Position numbers and translations under genes: made by a program. The notes below the pieces were generated by a model. It did not search any database and was not told the origin of the DNA. It saw nothing but the letters and a program-made list of their open reading frames with translations. From RPRB01 sp035501615 (lineage in GTDB: Bacteria > Myxococcota > Myxococcia > Myxococcales > Myxococcaceae), in the NCBI GenBank assembly GCA_035501615.1, contig DATJVY010000062.1:1-64000 (forward strand): DNA of 64,000 nt, in the 5' to 3' direction. Positions 1 through 10,451 of the stretch are shown here, one piece after another (the first letter of the stretch is position 1; each line of letters begins with the position of its first letter).

Positions 1-95
1 GCCGGATCCTGGCTCACGACACCCGGGTCCGCACTCCTCACCCCACCGCCACACGCTGCACACAGCAAGAACGCACCCAGAATCGATCGACGCAT
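1..95 (-). CDS. N-terminus of a lipoprotein (partial, runs off the window)
   Basis: Reading leftward from the ATG at 95, the frame stays open to the window edge and gives 31 residues. They begin MRRSILGAFLLCAACGGG, a short basic start, a hydrophobic stretch and a Cys that fits a lipoprotein signal (lipobox-like CAAC, slightly unusual because Cys rather than Leu sits at -3). A strong ribosome binding site, GGGAGGA, lies a few bases upstream. The mature part is cut off, so no function can be given. The 235 bases between this start and the RNase Z stop at 331 hold its promoter region and no other gene that I can see. Confidence 0.6.
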   Translation of the reverse strand, partial: MRRSILGAFLLCAACGGGVRSADPGVVSQDP

Positions 96-330
96 GACAT
101 TCCTCCCGGAGTCGCCGGCTCGTGGACCCGAGTCGGGAACGAGCCCGTGGAAGTGCACGTCTCCTGCCACGCTGCGCTCCCAGTCGGGCCGTGGCGTTAC
201 GCGCTCGGGAGTTGTCCCGGTGGCTTCGCTCGACCCGGAACGTGTTGCGCCACGGGCGACTGAGCACGCCAGTGAACGACGCGCCTCGTCACCTGAATCC
301 CGTGTCGTGCGACTGCGGTGGCGTCGCCGA

Positions 331-1254
331 TCACTCTCTCACGGGGATGTCCACGGTCAGCCCGTCGTGTGCGACCTCCAACGGTCCGGAGTACTCCTCG
401 CGGGCCTGGGCGAGGAGCCGCCCGAAGTCGGTGTCGTAGCGCGAGCTGAGGTGGGTGAGGATCAGCCGGTGCGCCCCGGCCTGCTGGGCCACCCGCCCCG
501 CCTCGCGCGCCGTCGAGTGCCGCGTCTCCAGCGCCCGCGCCTGGTCGTCGTCGGAGAACGTCGACTCGTGGATGAGGATGTCCGCCTCGCGCGCCGCCTC
601 GACCACGGCCTCGCAGGGCCGGGTGTCGCCGGAGATCGCCAGCTTCCGGCCCGGCCGGGTGGGCCCCATCACGTCGCCCGGGCTCACCGTCTTCCCGTCG
701 AGCGCCACGACCGACTCGCCTCGCTGCAATCGTCCGAAGTCGGGTCCCTCGCGCACGCCGAGCGCCCGAGCGCGCTCCAGATGGAAGCGACCGGCCCGGA
801 CGTCCTCCTCCAGCACGAAGCCCAGGGCGTTGATGCGGTGCTGCACTCCGACCGCCCGCACCGCGTAACCACGCCGCTGGATCCGGTCGCCGTCCTTGAG
901 CTCGATGATGTCCAGCGGGAACCCGAGCTGGTCCACGCCGAGGTGCACCGCCTGGTTCAGCAGGCGCTTCGCCGGGACCGGGCCGTAGAGCACCAGCTTC
1001 TCCTCGCGTCCCATCATCCCCAGGGTGCGGAGGAACCCGATGATTCCCAGGTAGTGGTCGGCGTGGAAGTGGGTGAAGAAGACCGCGTCCACCGAGAAGC
1101 CGGTGCCGTAGCGGATCATCTGCCGCTGGCTGCCCTCGCCGCAATCGAACAGGAGCAGGTCGGAGTCGGCCTTCACCGCGAGACCGGAGAGGTTCCGATG
1201 GATCGTCGGCTGGGCGGCCGACGTGCCGAGGAAGGTGAAGCGCAAGAGTGACAT
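331..1254 (-). CDS. rnz: Ribonuclease Z (tRNA 3'-processing endonuclease)
   Basis: This 307-residue metallo-beta-lactamase-fold protein has the normal length of bacterial RNase Z, which cuts 3' trailers from tRNA precursors in the cytoplasm. The zinc motif HFHADH is at residues 62-67. Further expected ligands are D210 (in GDT), H229 (in IHEST) and H268 (in LTHLSSRY). The opening LRFTFLGTSAAQPT is typical of the family. An in-frame extension upstream to 1446 exists but is low-complexity and unlike the family, so the ATG at 1254 is preferred. It is a single gene with a 213-base upstream gap. No regulatory signal was seen. Confidence 0.93.
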   Translation of the reverse strand: MSLLRFTFLGTSAAQPTIHRNLSGLAVKADSDLLLFDCGEGSQRQMIRYGTGFSVDAVFFTHFHADHYLGIIGFLRTLGMMGREEKLVLYGPVPAKRLLNQAVHLGVDQLGFPLDIIELKDGDRIQRRGYAVRAVGVQHRINALGFVLEEDVRAGRFHLERARALGVREGPDFGRLQRGESVVALDGKTVSPGDVMGPTRPGRKLAISGDTRPCEAVVEAAREADILIHESTFSDDDQARALETRHSTAREAGRVAQQAGAHRLILTHLSSRYDTDFGRLLAQAREEYSGPLEVAHDGLTVDIPVRE

Positions 1255-1467
1255 CCCGGCGTTGCCCACGGCGTTTCCCGATCTCCCGTTCGATTCGGGG
1301 GGCAGGGGCGTTAACACGGCGGTCCCGAGCGCGCCAAGCCGGTCGCGAGTCTCCGCCGCCCGAGCGGCGCCGGGGAGGGGTGAGGCACCGGTCCCGACCT
1401 CCGCCGGGCTCCCGGATTGGTCCGGAGCACCCCGAGGGCGGGTCACCAGGGCGAGCGTCGACGTTTC

Positions 1468-2418
1468 TCAGCTGCCGGGTCGCTCGAGCGTCACCAGCGC
1501 CGCGTCCACGACGGCCCGGAGCACGGACCCCTCGAGCCTCGGGGCGTCGTGCAGCGTGCGGCCTCCGAGGACCTGCTGACCCACCCGGAGCGCGAGCCAG
1601 CGCCCCGCTCCGCCGGGTGCGCCGGTGGACGCGGAGCCGATCGCGCGCCGATCGGAGTCCTTGGTGGAGTCGAGGACCCCGCGCACCCGCCTGGCCAGCA
1701 CCGCGAGATAAGCCGGGTCCTTCCCCTCGCTCGTCAGGCCCAGGTCGGCGTCGGTCGCGCCCGGGTCGAGGGTCCGCACCGCGGCGAGGGGAAAGCCCTC
1801 CGCCCACAGGGTCCACCAGAGCGGCGCCGGTTCCGGTCCCTTCCAGGCTGGGAGCAGCGCCGCGGCCAGCGCGTGCTGCACCACCGGTTCCACCGGCGCG
1901 TACGGGCCCCGGTAGAACGCGAGCGCGTCGAGGCCGAGCACGAGGGTCTTCCGGCCCGAGACCGTCCTCCACACCGCCTCGAACTGGCTGAAGGACAGGC
2001 TCAGCGCCACCGGGCCCGACCAGCGCAGCTCGGGAAACTCGTCCAGGAAGCGGCGAGCGATCCGCTCGACCTCTCCGGGCATCCTCTCGGAGAGAGCACG
2101 GAGCTTCGGTTCGAGGCGCGGCATCTCCACCAGGAGCCGCTCCAGGTCACGGTCGAGCACCGCCGCCGACCCGAAGACGTCGGGTCCGAACAGCTCGGGG
2201 TGGCCCGCGAGGAGCGCCTCCCGGGTCCGCGCGACCTGCTCGGGCCGCGGCGCGCTGCGGACCCCCTGCCAGGCGGCGAGGAACGCCGGGACGACGTCGA
2301 TCTGCTCGACGGTCCTCGGGGCGCCGGAACCGGCGCCCGGCCCGTGGGCGCACCCGACGCCCACGGTGAGCAGCGCGGCCAGGGCGAGGGGGGCCAGGCA
2401 TCGAGGACCGTTCTCCAT
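1468..2418 (-). CDS. Putative lipoprotein resembling DUF2268-type proteases, active site apparently lost
   Basis: The protein has 316 residues. The start at 2418 gives a clear lipoprotein signal, MENGPRCLAPLALAALLTVGVGC, so it should be membrane-anchored outside the cytoplasm. The middle of the protein, with VQHALAAAL followed by a WWTLWAEGFPLAAV segment and LDPGATD, resembles the layout of DUF2268 putative zinc proteases, where HExxH is followed by a W-EG-L-Y-V segment. Here the HExxH residues are not present, which suggests a non-catalytic relative. This resemblance is my inference from motif layout; a plain hypothetical lipoprotein is the safe label. It lies upstream of, and on the same strand as, rnz but 213 bases away. 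Confidence 0.55.
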   Translation of the reverse strand: MENGPRCLAPLALAALLTVGVGCAHGPGAGSGAPRTVEQIDVVPAFLAAWQGVRSAPRPEQVARTREALLAGHPELFGPDVFGSAAVLDRDLERLLVEMPRLEPKLRALSERMPGEVERIARRFLDEFPELRWSGPVALSLSFSQFEAVWRTVSGRKTLVLGLDALAFYRGPYAPVEPVVQHALAAALLPAWKGPEPAPLWWTLWAEGFPLAAVRTLDPGATDADLGLTSEGKDPAYLAVLARRVRGVLDSTKDSDRRAIGSASTGAPGGAGRWLALRVGQQVLGGRTLHDAPRLEGSVLRAVVDAALVTLERPGS

Positions 2419-2560
2419 GCCCGCGGGCTTACCATCCCCTCCACCTGCACGCGGCAGGCGAGCGGCCACGGGGAGACGTCGGAGCGCGGCCCAAGCGACG
2501 GCGCCCGCCACGAAGCACGGTGGGCTCCGGGCGGGCGTCAGGAACGCGCCGGCGACTAGA

Positions 2561-5035
<2,475 letters not shown>

Positions 5036-5235
5036 GTGCACGTCTCCTCGAAGGAAGATCGAGGGGTTGGCCGCCCGCGGAGCGCGGACGCTTCAGCGCA
5101 GCCTCGTTCCGCGGGAACACGGGGAGTTCAGTCCCCTCCTGCGGCGGGCGGCCGCATAGCACACCCCGGGCCGGACCCAAAGGGGTCGCTCGCCTCGGGC
5201 GCGGGGCCGAGCTTCACCGGGGGTGGAGCAGAACT

Positions 5236-6048
5236 TCAGCCCGCCGCGGGCCCGAAGACCGCGTCCGCCAGCGCATGGAGACAGGCCTGGATCTCGCCGA
5301 GGCGGTTCTGGTCGAGCCCGTAGGTACTCAGCCAGAACCCGGTGCTGAAGGCGCCGGTGCGCCCGGGCTCCATCTCCACCAGGAGCAAGGCGCCGTTCAG
5401 ACCGGGCAGTCTTCCCCAGATGTGCGTGGGCCACTGGACGTGTTGCACCTCGAACGCGAGACGCGAATCGCCGAGGCGGAGGTGCGCGACCGAGCCGGCG
5501 CGGGGCCGCTCGGGCTCGAAGGCGAGCCCCTGGGACCCGAAGAGCTTCGTGCCGAGGGCCTCGCGGGAGAGTGTGCTCTTCCGCCGCTCCCAGGCGACGG
5601 TGCGCGTCTCCGCCCGGTGCTGCCGGAGCACTTCGACGAGGTGCCACAGGAAGAACCTCCAGCCGGCGAGGGTGGCATCGTACTGGTCGTCCCAGCTCTC
5701 GCCCTCGCCGAAGCCCGAGTGCACCATCCGGAGACGCGTGCCCCCCGGCTCGGAGGTCAGCGTCCATTCGATCACCATTCCCCCCGGGGAACCGCCCTGT
5801 CGTGGGTCCGTCGGTGGGTCACCCCAGCGGACGAGGCGTCCCGACCGAGCCACCTCCACCCACTCCTGCCACTGCATCTCCGGGGGCCAGCGGAAGGTCA
5901 GCACCTCGCCCACGGAGCCGTCGACGTAGGGCGCGAACCACTTCGCGAGCTCGGCCGGGTCGCTCAGGAAGCGCACCGCCTCTTCGGGCGTGGCGGGGAG
6001 CAGTGCCTCGAGGGTGATGGCGCGCGTCGTCGGCTTGGGATCGCTCAT
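5236..6048 (-). CDS. SRPBCC / AHSA1-like domain protein
   Basis: The 270-residue protein opens with a typical activator-of-Hsp90-ATPase (AHSA1) SRPBCC fold: TRAITLEALLPATPEEAVRF, then a W/F-rich core and GTRLRMVHSGFGEGESWDDQY near residue 110-135. It is longer than the usual 150-170 residues. The C-terminal ~110 residues may form a second SRPBCC-like half. Its ATG overlaps the stop of the upstream ArsR-family gene (ATGA), so the two are co-translated. ArsR plus SRPBCC pairs are common, with the regulator controlling the pair. The ligand is unknown. Confidence 0.8.
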   Translation of the reverse strand: MSDPKPTTRAITLEALLPATPEEAVRFLSDPAELAKWFAPYVDGSVGEVLTFRWPPEMQWQEWVEVARSGRLVRWGDPPTDPRQGGSPGGMVIEWTLTSEPGGTRLRMVHSGFGEGESWDDQYDATLAGWRFFLWHLVEVLRQHRAETRTVAWERRKSTLSREALGTKLFGSQGLAFEPERPRAGSVAHLRLGDSRLAFEVQHVQWPTHIWGRLPGLNGALLLVEMEPGRTGAFSTGFWLSTYGLDQNRLGEIQACLHALADAVFGPAAG

Positions 6049-6692
6049 GGCTCGGTCTCCGGGTGCGGTGGGGCCTCGGCGGGCGTCCCGTCCTGGAGCG
6101 CGGGATGCCCGAAGAGGGAGATGCGGAAGGAGCGGCCCCCGGTGGCGTCGGGCCGGTGGTGCTTCTGGACCAGCTCCGCGAACGCGGCGAGGAGCTCGTC
6201 GAGAAACTCGTTCTGCGAGCGGGCCGAGGCGAACCGAACCTCGGTCTGGAGGGTGAGGGTGGGGAGCTTCTTCCCGGCGGCCTCGGCGCGCGGCCGGAGC
6301 GTGCTCACCTCCTGCACGACACGCGTGGCGGCGGCCAGGAGGTACGTGCTCGAGAAGCGATCCTGCAGGACGTCGGGGGACAGCCCGAGCCGGCCGAGGA
6401 GCTGCGGGGCGAGGACGTAGGACCGCGCGGTCGCCTGGAGGAGCCGCTCGACGCAGTTCCTCTTCTTCCGCTCACCGACGCAGGTCAGGAGGCCGGCGGC
6501 CTCGAGCGCCCGGACGTGGTGGCCCACCCGCTGCCGCGGAAGCCCCAGCGTCCGGGCCACCCCCGCGCTCGAGTCAGGCTCGCGGAGCGCCGACAGGATG
6601 CGGAGCCGGGACGGCTCCAGGAGCGCCAGGGCGGCCTCCGAGGCCTCCACCACCTCGACCGGCTGCTGCGCGAGTGCTTGCACGAATGTCAC
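6045..6692 (-). CDS. ArsR-family winged-helix transcriptional regulator
   Basis: A 215-residue DNA-binding protein. The N-terminal winged helix is clear: ALLEPSRLRILSALREPDSS, then VARTLGLPRQRVGHHVRALEAAGLL (about residues 24-70). The C-terminal two thirds are not a standard ArsR sensor and no metal-binding Cys cluster is visible. The frame starts with GTG at 6692 and has no good ribosome binding site. A second GTG at 6683 is possible. A palindrome overlapping a TTGACA hexamer lies only 10-27 bases upstream, so the gene is probably self-regulated and perhaps nearly leaderless. It is the first gene of a two-gene operon with the SRPBCC protein. Confidence 0.8.
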   Translation of the reverse strand: MTFVQALAQQPVEVVEASEAALALLEPSRLRILSALREPDSSAGVARTLGLPRQRVGHHVRALEAAGLLTCVGERKKRNCVERLLQATARSYVLAPQLLGRLGLSPDVLQDRFSSTYLLAAATRVVQEVSTLRPRAEAAGKKLPTLTLQTEVRFASARSQNEFLDELLAAFAELVQKHHRPDATGGRSFRISLFGHPALQDGTPAEAPPHPETEP

Positions 6693-6701
6693 TCTCGTCT
6701 A

Positions 6702-6717
6702 GACAGTAATGACTGTC
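6702..6717. promoter_or_regulatory. Perfect palindrome, candidate ArsR-type operator overlapping a TTGACA box
   Basis: The sequence GACAGT-AATG-ACTGTC is a perfect 6-bp inverted repeat with a 4-base centre. It lies directly upstream of the regulator start at 6692. On the minus strand the right arm is part of TTGACA (6719 to 6714), a good -35 hexamer, so a bound dimer would block promoter access. I see the symmetry directly; the role as the regulator's own operator is inference from position. Confidence 0.5.
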
Positions 6718-6762
6718 AAGATCCTGCTCGGTCGCTGACTGCGAGATTTTCTCTGGAGGAAC

Positions 6763-6802
6763 AGGCGGTTGAATCGCCTCTACGAGGTGTCAGACACCTC
6801 GT
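6763..6802. repeat. REP-like palindromic doublet
   Basis: Two adjacent inverted repeats lie between the ArsR promoter and the 3' end of the reductase gene. The first is AGGCG-N7-CGCCT (6763-6779). The second is a perfect palindrome with arms ACGAGGTGTC and GACACCTCGT around one central A (6782-6802). The core GGTGTCAGACACC recurs at 62646-62666, and in a close variant at 13485-13501. This is the pattern of REP-type interspersed palindromes that are mobilised by RAYT transposases. It could also act as a terminator for the gene ending at 6828. Confidence 0.6.
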
Positions 6803-6827
6803 TACGGGCGCCTCGCCGCGGTCGGGA

Positions 6828-7577
6828 TCAGAGCTTCAGGCGCTCGAACAGCCGGACCGGGAGGGCCCGGAGGACGGCCATGATCCACCGCCACTTCCCC
6901 GGGACGTAGACCACCCGCTCCCCCCGCTCGAGCGCCCGGTGGATGCGCCCGCCCACCACGTCCACGTCCGCCACCAGCCGTGGGTTCAGCGCCCGCCCGG
7001 CGATCATCGGCGTGTCCACCGGCCCCGGCTTGATGGTCACCACCGTCACCCCGCTGGCCCGGAGCCGGTGGCCCAGCCCGCTCGCGTAGGCGGTCAGTGC
7101 CGCCTTCGCCGAACCGTAGACGTAGTTGTCCGCACGCCCCCGGTCGCCCGCCACGCTGGACAGCACCCCGAGCGTCCCGTGCCCCGCGGCGGCCATCCGC
7201 TCCGCCGCCGCCTCCATCAGGGTCGCCGCGCTCACGAAGTTCACGTCCCAGGAGGCCACGGCCCGCCGCGGGTCCTCCTGGGCCGCCCGCTGGTCAGGCA
7301 GCACGCCGTGGGCGATCAGCACCACGTCGAGCCCGCCCAGCGCCGCCTCGGCCTCGCCCACCAGTGCCCGGTGCCGCTCGAGCTCGCACAGGTCGGCGCT
7401 CCGCTGGAGCACAACCTCCGCCCCCCGCACCGCAAGGTCCGCGGCCACGGTGGCGAGGTGCTCCCGCGAGCGCGCCACCAGCGCCAGCCGCGCCAAGCTC
7501 GCCGCGTACGCCCGCGCGACCGCCTGCGCGATGCCGCTCGTCGCCCCGAGGATCAGGACCCGCCGCGGCGAGCTCAT
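6828..7577 (-). CDS. dprE2: DprE2-like short-chain dehydrogenase/reductase
   Basis: A 249-residue Rossmann reductase. The nucleotide-binding turn is GATSGIAQAVA (11-21). The catalytic Ser is in VLSSVAGDRGR, with the YxxxK motif in YVYGSAKAA (near 162-170). The ending WIMAVLRALPVRLFERLKL closely follows mycobacterial DprE2, the enzyme that reduces the 2-keto decaprenylphosphoryl sugar made by DprE1. The start ATG overlaps the stop of the oxidase gene by ATGA, as expected for a two-component epimerase (oxidase plus reductase). In Actinobacteria the pair makes decaprenylphosphoryl arabinose; the sugar acceptor here is not known. Placement by similarity is firm at family level, less so at substrate level. 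Confidence 0.8.
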   Translation of the reverse strand: MSSPRRVLILGATSGIAQAVARAYAASLARLALVARSREHLATVAADLAVRGAEVVLQRSADLCELERHRALVGEAEAALGGLDVVLIAHGVLPDQRAAQEDPRRAVASWDVNFVSAATLMEAAAERMAAAGHGTLGVLSSVAGDRGRADNYVYGSAKAALTAYASGLGHRLRASGVTVVTIKPGPVDTPMIAGRALNPRLVADVDVVGGRIHRALERGERVVYVPGKWRWIMAVLRALPVRLFERLKL

Positions 7578-8860
7578 CCCATCACCCGCGCCCAGAACCG
7601 GGAGCGGAACCCCGGATCGACGTGGGCCGAGAACTCGTCCAACCGCGGGAACCCGAGCCGGAAAGTCTCGGCGGACATCCGCGCGTCCTTCGCCGGGTAC
7701 ACCGCCCCGCCGTAGGTGCGGACCACCGCGTCCATCTGCTCGAGACAGGCCAGCGTCCCCTCGCCCCGGTTCGGCACGTCGAGGGCGAGCGTCCAGCCCG
7801 GCCGAGGGAAGGAGAGCATCCCCGGCGAGGACAGCGACCCGAACCGCTTCAGCACCGAGAGGAAGGACCCCTGCCCGGTCGTCGAGCTCACCGCGAGCAG
7901 CGCCCGCACGCCCTCGATGTCGGGCACCACCGACTGGTGCTGGAAGAAGCCTCGCCGCCCGTAGAGCCGGTTCCAGCCGCCGAGCGCGTCGAGCGGATGG
8001 AAGAACTTCCACACCGAGGTGCGCGAGCGCCAGCGCGGCAGATGGTCGTAGAGCGCGTTGAACGCGCGCAGGGCCAGGGGCGAGAGCAGGAATCCCGGCG
8101 CTTCGCCCGGCACGTTCCGGGGAACGGGCCTCCGCGGCGGCCGCCCCGGCCCCTCCACCAGGTTGCCCCGGAAGTAGACGCCGCGCCCCAGCCTGCGTCC
8201 CCGCGCCAGTCCGTCGATCCACGCCACCGTGTAAGCGTGCGTGTCCCGTGACAGCTCGTCGACCGCGTCCGCCTCCTCGAGCGAGCGGAAGCGGATCGCC
8301 TCCGTCTTCACCCATCCGCCGGGCACACGCTCGAGCTGCAGCTCCACCCAGGTGATGAGCCCGGTCAGCCCCAGGCCCGCGACGGTCGCGTCGAACAGCG
8401 CCTCGCCGGGCCGGAGCGTGTGCACGCTGCCGTCGCTTCGCCGCAGCCCGAGCGCGCGCAGGTGGCGCCCGAAGGAACCGGCGCGGTGGTGGTTCTTGCC
8501 GTGGATGTCGTTCGCCACCGCCCCTCCCAGCGTGACGAACTGGGTCCCGGGCAGCACCGGCGGCAGCCAGCCCCTCGCGAGCACCAGCTCGGTCACTTCC
8601 CCCAGCGAGGTGCCTGCCTCCGCCCGGAGCACGCCGGTGTCGGCGTCGAAGGCGATGAACCGCCGCAGCGACCGGGTGAGCAGCAACGGCCCGTCCGCGT
8701 TCAGGCAGCTGTCCCCGTAGCTGCGGCCCATCCCGTAGGCGAGCACCGGCCCGCCGTTCGGAAGTGGGTCGTCCGCCCACGCGAGCCCGACCGCGGGCTG
8801 GTCCCCCCGCGGATAGCGGCCCCAGCTCTCGGGTCCCGTCGCCTGTCCGGGCTGCTCCAT
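7574..8860 (-). CDS. dprE1: DprE1-like FAD-linked oxidase
   Basis: A 428-residue flavoprotein of the DprE1/alditol oxidase group. FAD-binding signatures are GRSYGD (45-50), GTQFVTLGGAVANDIHGK (105-122) and the following NHH. The C-terminal part has SFPRPGW, LDVP, VYPAKDAR and AETF, in the same order as mycobacterial DprE1, which oxidises the 2'-OH of decaprenylphosphoryl ribose. The Lys of the active site (K418 in M. tuberculosis) is K391 here. The Cys that benzothiazinones attack (C387 there) is Ala359. The ATG at 8860 fits family length; the ribosome site is weak. It heads an operon with the reductase and is divergent from the amidohydrolase at 9009. Confidence 0.82.
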   Translation of the reverse strand: MEQPGQATGPESWGRYPRGDQPAVGLAWADDPLPNGGPVLAYGMGRSYGDSCLNADGPLLLTRSLRRFIAFDADTGVLRAEAGTSLGEVTELVLARGWLPPVLPGTQFVTLGGAVANDIHGKNHHRAGSFGRHLRALGLRRSDGSVHTLRPGEALFDATVAGLGLTGLITWVELQLERVPGGWVKTEAIRFRSLEEADAVDELSRDTHAYTVAWIDGLARGRRLGRGVYFRGNLVEGPGRPPRRPVPRNVPGEAPGFLLSPLALRAFNALYDHLPRWRSRTSVWKFFHPLDALGGWNRLYGRRGFFQHQSVVPDIEGVRALLAVSSTTGQGSFLSVLKRFGSLSSPGMLSFPRPGWTLALDVPNRGEGTLACLEQMDAVVRTYGGAVYPAKDARMSAETFRLGFPRLDEFSAHVDPGFRSRFWARVMG

Positions 8861-9008
8861 GCGCCCCGGTGGCGTAGCACGGTCGGCGCCACCCGCCACA
8901 CGGACAGCGCGAGGACCGGATCTGCCGCCTTCTGCTCCCTCCTCGTACCCGGGGCGCGCGGTGCGTGCATGGCCAGGGTCACCCGGGCGTGTCAGGCTTG
9001 CCCGGTCC

Positions 9009-10319
9009 ATGGTCCGCCGGCTCGTCCTGCTCCTCGTCGCCGTCGTCCTGCCTTCCACCGTCCTCGCGCAGTCGACCGATCGCGCGCTGCTCGGCGAGCT
9101 CGCCAAGGTGAAGGCGGTCGACGCGCACTCGCATCTCCTGATCAACCGCGTGGAGCCCGCGGGAAAGGCGCTGGTCCAGCCCCGGAACGCCGCCGAGCTT
9201 CCCCTGCGCCTCCGCGGGGTGGGCCCCGAGTGGGCGCGCACCTGGAAGCTGCTCTACAAGGCCAATGTCCCCGACACCTCCGAGAAGCGGATGGCCGAGC
9301 TCCAGCAGACCCGCGAGCTGCTGGTCGAGGACCTGGGCGACGAGTTCTCCGCCCGGATGCTCGACCAGGCCAACATCGAGCTGGCCATCGTCTCCGGCGA
9401 GCCGCTCACCGGGAAGGGGGTCGCCCGCCTTCGCTTCGTCCCCCGCGCCGACGTCTTCCTCCGTCCCTTCGCCCAGGACTCGGCCGAGGCCCTGAAGCCG
9501 TTCTTCATCGCCGCGCGGATGTACACGCTGCCCAAGGGCCTGGACGAGTATCTGGGCAAGGTCGTGACCGGCGCGCTGGAGCGCTGGGTCGCCGACGGCG
9601 CGGTGGGCATCGACGTCGGCGTCTCCGCCTGGCGCAGCCTGGACTTCGACCAGGTGAACGCCGAGATCGCCCGCGCCGCGTACGGACGCCTGGTCATCGG
9701 CGGCGAGTTCGGCGCCAGCCCTGCCGACCTCAAGGCCTTCCAGGACTACACCTTCCGCTATCTCGCTCGCGAGGCAGGACGGGTGGGGCTCGTGGTCCAC
9801 GTGAAGACCGGACTGTCACGCGACGCCACCGGCATCGTCGGCAACGGGAACCCCATCCTCCTCGGCCCGGCGATCGCCGACCCCACGCTCCAGAAGACCC
9901 GCTGGCTCCTGGTGCACGGCGGCTTTCCGTTCGACAAGGAGACCGGCCCGCTCCTGCTCCGGCCAAACGTCTACGCCGACGTGAGCGTGCAGGACCTGGT
10001 GCGCTCTCCCACCGAGCTGGGCGAGTCGCTGCGCCGCTGGTTCGAGCTCGCTCCCGAGCGGGTCTGCTTCGCCACCGACGCGGCGTCCGATCCGAGCGCG
10101 CCACAGCTGCGCTGGCCGGAGCTCACCTTCCTCGGTGCCGAGACCACGCGGGCGGCGCTCTCCATCGCTCTCTCCCGGATGATCAGCGACGGGCTGATCA
10201 CCCGGGCCCAGGCGCTGGAGATCGGCAAGGGCGTCCTGCGCGAGAACGCACTCACGCTGCACGGGCTCGGTCCGCAGCAGCAGTCGGCCCTCGGGTCCGC
10301 CGAGCCGGCCGCCCGCTAG
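9009..10319 (+). CDS. Exported amidohydrolase-family protein
   Basis: A 436-residue metal-dependent hydrolase of the amidohydrolase-related (ACMSD/TIM-barrel) group. The start at 9009 gives a signal peptide, MVRRLVLLLVAVVLPSTVLA, so the mature enzyme is probably periplasmic. The first metal motif is DAHSHLL with H40 and H42. Later metal/acid positions are likely in VVHVKTG, LVHGGFPF and CFATDAAS. The substrate cannot be predicted. It is transcribed alone, divergent from dprE1 with a 148-base gap, and followed by the RapA-like gene 132 bases downstream. Confidence 0.8.
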   Translation: MVRRLVLLLVAVVLPSTVLAQSTDRALLGELAKVKAVDAHSHLLINRVEPAGKALVQPRNAAELPLRLRGVGPEWARTWKLLYKANVPDTSEKRMAELQQTRELLVEDLGDEFSARMLDQANIELAIVSGEPLTGKGVARLRFVPRADVFLRPFAQDSAEALKPFFIAARMYTLPKGLDEYLGKVVTGALERWVADGAVGIDVGVSAWRSLDFDQVNAEIARAAYGRLVIGGEFGASPADLKAFQDYTFRYLAREAGRVGLVVHVKTGLSRDATGIVGNGNPILLGPAIADPTLQKTRWLLVHGGFPFDKETGPLLLRPNVYADVSVQDLVRSPTELGESLRRWFELAPERVCFATDAASDPSAPQLRWPELTFLGAETTRAALSIALSRMISDGLITRAQALEIGKGVLRENALTLHGLGPQQQSALGSAEPAAR

Positions 10320-10451
10320 ACGCAGCGAACGCCGGTCCGGACTCCAGGCTCGCCCCACCACGCGACATCCGACCGAAGTCGTACGGCGGTCGCCTGCGAG
10401 GGGTCCCACGGACGCTTGCGCCTCCGCCCGAAGCGGAGCAAAGCCCCTCTC

